From positions 1 through 9,683 of the forward strand of contig CALIRS010000036.1 in NCBI GenBank assembly GCA_938042205.1: DNA of 9,683 nucleotides, given 5' to 3'. Below are positions 7,398-9,683 of the stretch, in pieces. Made by a program: the position numbers and the translations under genes. The notes beneath the pieces were generated by a model, which saw nothing but the letters and a program-made list of their open reading frames with translations, made no database searches and was not told where the DNA came from. The number at the start of each line of letters is the position of its first letter. Position 1 is the stretch's first letter. The DNA is from an uncultured bacterium (GTDB lineage: Bacteria > Actinomycetota > Aquicultoria > SKW223).

Positions 7398-8797
7398 ATC
7401 TTGAGTCTTTAAGACATGTTTTTAAAGAATATGACATTCGCGGCAAAGCTGGAATTGAGCTTGATTTTGAGTTTGCGAGAAGGCTTGGCTGGGCGTATGC
7501 AGGTTTCACACAGGCTAAAAAAGGTGAATATGTTGCTGTGGGAAGGGACGGACGGCTGAGCTCGAAGGATTTAAGAAATGGGCTTTGCAATGGGTTAAAT
7601 GAAGCTGGTTTAAATGTTTATGACATTGGAATGGTACCCACTCCCATCCTTTATTACTCGTTATGGGAACTTCCAGTGATTGGCGGAATCATGATTACAG
7701 CCTCGCATAATCCACCTGAAGAAAATGGCTTTAAAGTTGCTGTGGGCAGGGAAACAATTGCATCTCACGAAGTGGAAAAGCTTTTCGAGATTTTTCAGAG
7801 AGCTGAAAACCCTGCCGGAAATGGAAATATTCAAGAGGTAGATATGACGACAGGTTACAAGGAAAGAATCCTCAGTGAATTTAGATATTTGACCAGAAGA
7901 CCTGAAGTTAAAATCGCAATCGATTCAGGGAATGGTGCTGCGGGACAGGTAGCACTTTCCATATTAGAAAATATTGGCTGTCAGGTAACGGCTCTTTACT
8001 GTGAACCCGATGGGGCATTTCCCAATCACCAGCCTGACCCTACAGTTCCTGATCTTATGAGAGACCTTTCTGATACAGTGATAAGAGATGGGCTTGATTT
8101 AGGATTGGGTTTTGACGGCGATGGCGACAGACTCGGTGTGATCGACGAGAAAGGCGAGCTTCTCTGGGGCGACAGACTTTTAATTCTTTTTGAAAGGCAA
8201 ATTCTTAAAAAAAAGCCTGGAGCAAAGATTATCGGTGAGGTAAAGTGTACAGACTATCTGTTCAAAGATATAGAAAAAAATGGTGGAGTTCCTATTATGT
8301 GGAAAGCCGGTCATTCGCTCGTTAAGAAGAAAATGCGCGAAGAGAAAGCTTCTTTTGGTGGGGAAATGAGCGGGCATTTTTTCTTTGCTGATAGATATTT
8401 TGGATATGATGACGCTATTTACGCTGCGTGCCGTGTGATTGAAATCTTGAAAGAGGCAAAAGAGAAAGGGAAAACTTTTTCGTCGCTGCTTTCTGATCTG
8501 CCACATCTTTATTCCACTGGAGAAGTAAGACTTCCTGTTCCCGAAGATAAGAAGTTTAAGCTGGTAGAAGATTTAAAAGAAAGCCTTAAAGAGATGGAAA
8601 TACCGGGATTTTCAATGGTGGGTGTCATAGACATTGATGGTATCAGAGTTAACTTTGATCACGGATGGGCACTTCTCAGACCTTCTAATACCCAGGCAGC
8701 GATTGTACTCAGACTTGAAGCTGACTCTAAAAAGGGACTTGAAATGCTTAAAAGGTACTTTTTAGGCACGGTCGAGAACAAAATAAGGGAAGTGTAG
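7394..8797 (+). CDS. manB: Phosphomannomutase / phosphoglucomutase
   Basis: Converts mannose-6-P to mannose-1-P (often also glucose-6-P to glucose-1-P), the step linking the two activities of ManC. The 467 residues are the usual length for the alpha-D-phosphohexomutase family, in four domains. The start segment FKEYDIRG (10-17) is typical. TASHNP (102-107) holds the phosphorylated Ser104. DGDGDR (241-246) gives the Mg-binding Asp241, Asp243 and Asp245. The sugar-binding loop GEMSGH (323-328) is the form found in PMM/PGM enzymes rather than phosphoglucosamine mutases. RPSNTQ (429-434) binds phosphate in domain 4. It begins with TTG, overlapping the manC stop by 4 nt, with AGGGGT 5 nt upstream, so it is likely translated by coupling to manC. 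It is the last gene of the operon. A short inverted repeat, AGGGAA/TTCCCT (8786-8791/8807-8812), straddles the stop but has no U-tract. Mannose versus glucose preference cannot be told from sequence alone. Confidence 0.95.
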   Translation: MNLESLRHVFKEYDIRGKAGIELDFEFARRLGWAYAGFTQAKKGEYVAVGRDGRLSSKDLRNGLCNGLNEAGLNVYDIGMVPTPILYYSLWELPVIGGIMITASHNPPEENGFKVAVGRETIASHEVEKLFEIFQRAENPAGNGNIQEVDMTTGYKERILSEFRYLTRRPEVKIAIDSGNGAAGQVALSILENIGCQVTALYCEPDGAFPNHQPDPTVPDLMRDLSDTVIRDGLDLGLGFDGDGDRLGVIDEKGELLWGDRLLILFERQILKKKPGAKIIGEVKCTDYLFKDIEKNGGVPIMWKAGHSLVKKKMREEKASFGGEMSGHFFFADRYFGYDDAIYAACRVIEILKEAKEKGKTFSSLLSDLPHLYSTGEVRLPVPEDKKFKLVEDLKESLKEMEIPGFSMVGVIDIDGIRVNFDHGWALLRPSNTQAAIVLRLEADSKKGLEMLKRYFLGTVENKIREV

Positions 8798-8894
8798 AGT
8801 TCTCTTTTCCCTAAAAGTCTAAGTTCAAAGGGGCATGTCGACAGGTCTTCTTAAGTGCTATAAACTTTAAAGGGTAGAGTAATATTTTGAAACG

Positions 8895-8923
8895 TTGACA
8901 CTAGAGACATTATTTTTTAGCAT
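8895..8923 (+). promoter_or_regulatory. Promoter of the tRNA operon
   Basis: A perfect TTGACA (8895-8900) is followed after exactly 17 bp by TAGCAT (8918-8923, four of six to TATAAT). The predicted start is near 8930, about 28 nt before tRNA-Tyr. The 97 bp between manB and this promoter hold no gene. They include an 8-bp palindrome TGTCGACA (8836-8843) and weak inverted repeats but no clear intrinsic terminator, so some read-through from manB into the tRNAs is possible. Confidence 0.65.
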
Positions 8924-8957
8924 TTTAGAGCCTGATTGCGTTTTGATGATTCTTTAA

Positions 8958-9043
8958 GGGAGGGTGCCCGAGTGGCCAAAGGGAGCGGGCTGTAAACCCG
9001 CCGGCATAAGCCTACAGAGGTTCAAATCCTCTCCCTCCCACCA
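8958..9043 (+). tRNA. tRNA-Tyr (anticodon GUA)
   Basis: An 86-nt class II tRNA. Acceptor strands GGGAGGG (8958-8964) and CCCTCCC (9033-9039) pair fully, followed by discriminator A and an encoded CCA (9041-9043). The anticodon stem GCGGG/CCCGC (8985-8989/8997-9001) closes a 7-nt loop with GTA at 8992-8994. The T arm is AGAGG-TTCAAAT-CCTCT. The long variable arm is that expected of bacterial tRNA-Tyr. It decodes UAU and UAC. Confidence 0.97.
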
Positions 9044-9109
9044 GATTGGCTTATGGCAATTTGCTCCTGGATATCGGCATCGGTAATGCTTAAAAAGGAT
9101 GAGAGTAGA

Positions 9110-9185
9110 GCCCACATAGCTCAGGAGGTAGAGCACATCCTTGGTAAGGATGAGGTCACCGGTTCGAGTCCGGTTGTGGGCTCCA
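9110..9185 (+). tRNA. tRNA-Thr (anticodon GGU)
   Basis: A 76-nt class I tRNA. Acceptor strands GCCCACA (9110-9116) and TGTGGGC (9175-9181) pair fully, with discriminator T and an encoded CCA (9183-9185). The anticodon stem CATCC/GGATG encloses TTGGTAA with GGT at 9143-9145. The T loop TTCGAGT is standard. It decodes ACC and ACU. A 66-nt spacer without recognisable content separates it from tRNA-Tyr. Confidence 0.97.
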
Positions 9186-9228
9186 TAGTGGCAGATGGAT
9201 ATTAACTTCCAGCTGTTTGGAAAAACTG

Positions 9229-9250
9229 TTATGTGCACTTTATGTGCACT
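9229..9250 (+). repeat. Perfect 11-bp tandem duplication in the tRNA-Thr/tRNA-Met spacer
   Basis: TTATGTGCACT occurs twice with no gap (9229-9239 and 9240-9250). Each copy contains the palindrome GTGCAC, and the period is about one helical turn. The pair is flanked by the inverted repeat CCAGCTG (9209-9215) and CAGCTGG (9266-9272), the latter ending 2 nt before tRNA-Met. In the transcript this would form a stem next to the RNase P cleavage site. The function is unknown; recent slippage is the simplest origin. Confidence 0.7.
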
Positions 9251-9274
9251 AATTTCACAGCCAGCAGCTGGTAT

Positions 9275-9351
9275 GGCGGTGTAGCTCAGCTGGTTAGAGC
9301 ACGCGGCTCATACCCGCGGAGTCGCAGGTTCAAATCCTGCCACCGCCACCA
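9275..9351 (+). tRNA. tRNA-Met (anticodon CAU), elongator type
   Basis: A 77-nt class I tRNA. Acceptor strands GGCGGTG (9275-9281) and CACCGCC (9341-9347) pair fully, with discriminator A and an encoded CCA (9349-9351). The anticodon stem CGCGG/CCGCG encloses CTCATAC with CAT at 9309-9311. The paired G1-C72 argues against the initiator, which has an unpaired first position. A tRNA-Ile2, whose CAU is modified to lysidine, cannot be excluded from sequence alone, but the order Thr-Met in this type of array favours elongator Met. Confidence 0.93.
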
Positions 9352-9357
9352 CCTCTG

Positions 9358-9381
9358 GTGACGTAGTAACATAGTGACATA
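9358..9381 (+). repeat. Three tandem octamers, consensus GTGACATA
   Basis: GTGACGTA, GTAACATA and GTGACATA stand head to tail at 9358-9365, 9366-9373 and 9374-9381, each within one base of the consensus. They start 6 nt after the tRNA-Met CCA end. No hairpin with a U-tract is present, so this is not an intrinsic terminator. It may be the edge of a dispersed element that includes the GC-rich block downstream, or a slippage product. Confidence 0.6.
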
Positions 9382-9412
9382 CTAATGTGAATAAAGAAAA
9401 TGTAAGAAACTA

Positions 9413-9532
9413 AGACTAATGGGTTTCAGGGTGGCGAAGCGCCTCCTTAACCAACCGCAGGGAAGAGGTATTCATGAAGGTGAACGCTGGGTTTTTCACG
9501 GGAGCAAGCGGTTGCGAGCGACGTTTAAGTCT
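9413..9532 (+). ncRNA. Candidate structured RNA or mobile GC-rich element, no family recognised
   Basis: A 100-nt block (9421-9520) has 58% G+C by direct count, while the 40 nt before it have about 22% and the 80 nt after it about 21%. In AT-rich or thermophilic genomes such islands often mark stable RNAs. Possible helices are: a closing stem AGACT/AGTCT (9413-9417/9528-9532); a hairpin GGCG-AAG-CGCC (9433-9443), extended by GG/CC across a T-T mismatch; a 7-bp long-range helix CAACCGC/GCGGTTG (9452-9458/9508-9514); and an inner hairpin GTGAA/TTCAC (9480-9484/9495-9499). It does not match what I know of 5S, SRP, 6S, tmRNA, RNase P or common riboswitches. The helices alone are not statistically compelling; the base-composition step is the stronger evidence. 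The alternative is a dispersed repeat or a small basic ORF (9419-9559). The strand is assumed from the neighbours. Confidence 0.4.
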
Positions 9533-9585
9533 AAAATCTTGCATCTATTAAAAATATAAAAAAATTTCTATGAAATTGAGTTCAT

Positions 9586-9615
9586 TTGTTGTAGATTTAG
9601 ATTTTGCAGTAAAAT
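9586..9615 (+). promoter_or_regulatory. Possible promoter of the gene at the right edge
   Basis: TTGTTG (9586-9591) and TAAAAT (9610-9615) are 18 bp apart. They would start transcription near 9622, about 50 nt before the ATG at 9673. The -35 match is only three of six and the surroundings are AT-rich, so this is tentative; the gene could also be read from the tRNA promoter. Confidence 0.35.
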
Positions 9616-9672
9616 TACTTTTCGATTAAATTAATAACAGAGGAGATTGAAAAAGTCTTAGGAGGTCTTTGA

Positions 9673-9683
9673 ATGGCAAAGCC
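9673..9683 (+). CDS. Start of a further gene (MAKP...), cut by the window end
   Basis: Only ATG GCA AAG CC is visible. The start is strongly supported by AGGAGGT (9660-9666), a perfect Shine-Dalgarno 6 nt upstream, the best in the window and typical of a highly expressed gene. Its place after tRNA-Thr and tRNA-Met suggests rpmG (ribosomal protein L33), which heads the rpmG-secE-nusG cluster in some bacteria. A tuf gene is another known follower of such tRNA arrays, but EF-Tu usually begins MAKEKF or similar. The identity is a guess from synteny, so no symbol is assigned. Confidence 0.6.

Noticed and set aside
8786..8812. Hairpin AGGGAA/TTCCCT across the manB stop as an intrinsic terminator
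   Set aside because: The stem is only 6 bp with an internal loop and is followed by AAAAG rather than a run of T.
8954..9238. Minus-strand open frame of 94 codons with phrases like NRTRTGDL and GEDLNLCRLMPAGLQ
   Set aside because: It is the antisense translation of tRNA-Tyr and tRNA-Thr, a well-known source of spurious proteins in databases.
9413..9532. Assignment of the GC-rich block to SRP RNA, 5S rRNA, 6S RNA, a tRNA-Trp remnant or a known riboswitch
   Set aside because: None of the signature segments of these RNAs could be found (no GGAA-capped SRP apex, no 5S core, no CCA anticodon arm, no riboswitch consensus).
9647..9661. Mini-ORF TTG AAA AAG TCT TAG preceded by AGGAG
   Set aside because: Four codons overlapping the next gene's ribosome site; spacing from AGGAG to TTG is too short, so it is probably coincidence.
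1..9683. CRISPR array, insertion sequence, transposase or integrase
   Set aside because: No regularly spaced repeats of CRISPR length, no terminal inverted repeats around an open frame and no recombinase motifs were seen.

Overview
The window is bacterial. The tRNA genes encode their 3' CCA, genes carry AGGAGG-type ribosome binding sites, and sigma70-like promoters (TTGACA/TATAAT type) can be read. The DNA is moderately AT-rich, with very AT-rich intergenic stretches. The end of the window, with tRNA-Tyr(GUA), tRNA-Thr(GGU) and tRNA-Met(CAU) followed by a strongly initiated gene starting MAKP, resembles the tRNA arrays that precede the rpmG-secE-nusG ribosomal/transcription cluster in several bacteria, Thermotogota among them. 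A Thermotogota-like host is my best guess, at low confidence, because only four residues of the last gene are visible.

Layout. Bases 1-4696 hold three minus-strand genes, transcribed in the order wecB, bi-domain oxidoreductase, asnB-like; asnB runs off the left edge. WecB makes UDP-ManNAc. The 724-residue oxidoreductase joins a zinc-less MDR dehydrogenase to a Gfo/Idh/MocA dehydrogenase. The class II amidotransferase/synthetase could make asparagine or amidate a sugar acid. Bases 4697-4795 are a divergent promoter region. Bases 4796-8797 hold three plus-strand genes: a GT-B glycosyltransferase, a bifunctional ManC (mannose-6-phosphate isomerase plus GDP-mannose pyrophosphorylase) and a phosphomannomutase, ManB. 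ManC and ManB together are enough to turn fructose-6-phosphate into GDP-mannose. The block is therefore a surface-polysaccharide or glycan locus split into two divergent arms: UDP-ManNAc and sugar modification on one side, GDP-mannose supply and glycosyl transfer on the other.

Bases 8798-9683 change to a housekeeping region. A strong TTGACA promoter leads into three tRNA genes with unusually long spacers (66 and 89 nt). These are followed by short tandem octamers, then a sharply bounded GC-rich block (about 58% G+C over 100 nt against roughly 21% on both sides). That block has inverted-repeat structure but no recognised RNA family. A promoter and a perfect Shine-Dalgarno then introduce the next gene.

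The most noteworthy points are the GC-rich candidate structured RNA or mobile repeat at 9413-9532, the apparently leaderless start of the glycosyltransferase gene, the TTG start of manB overlapping the manC stop, and the fused oxidoreductase without MDR zinc ligands.
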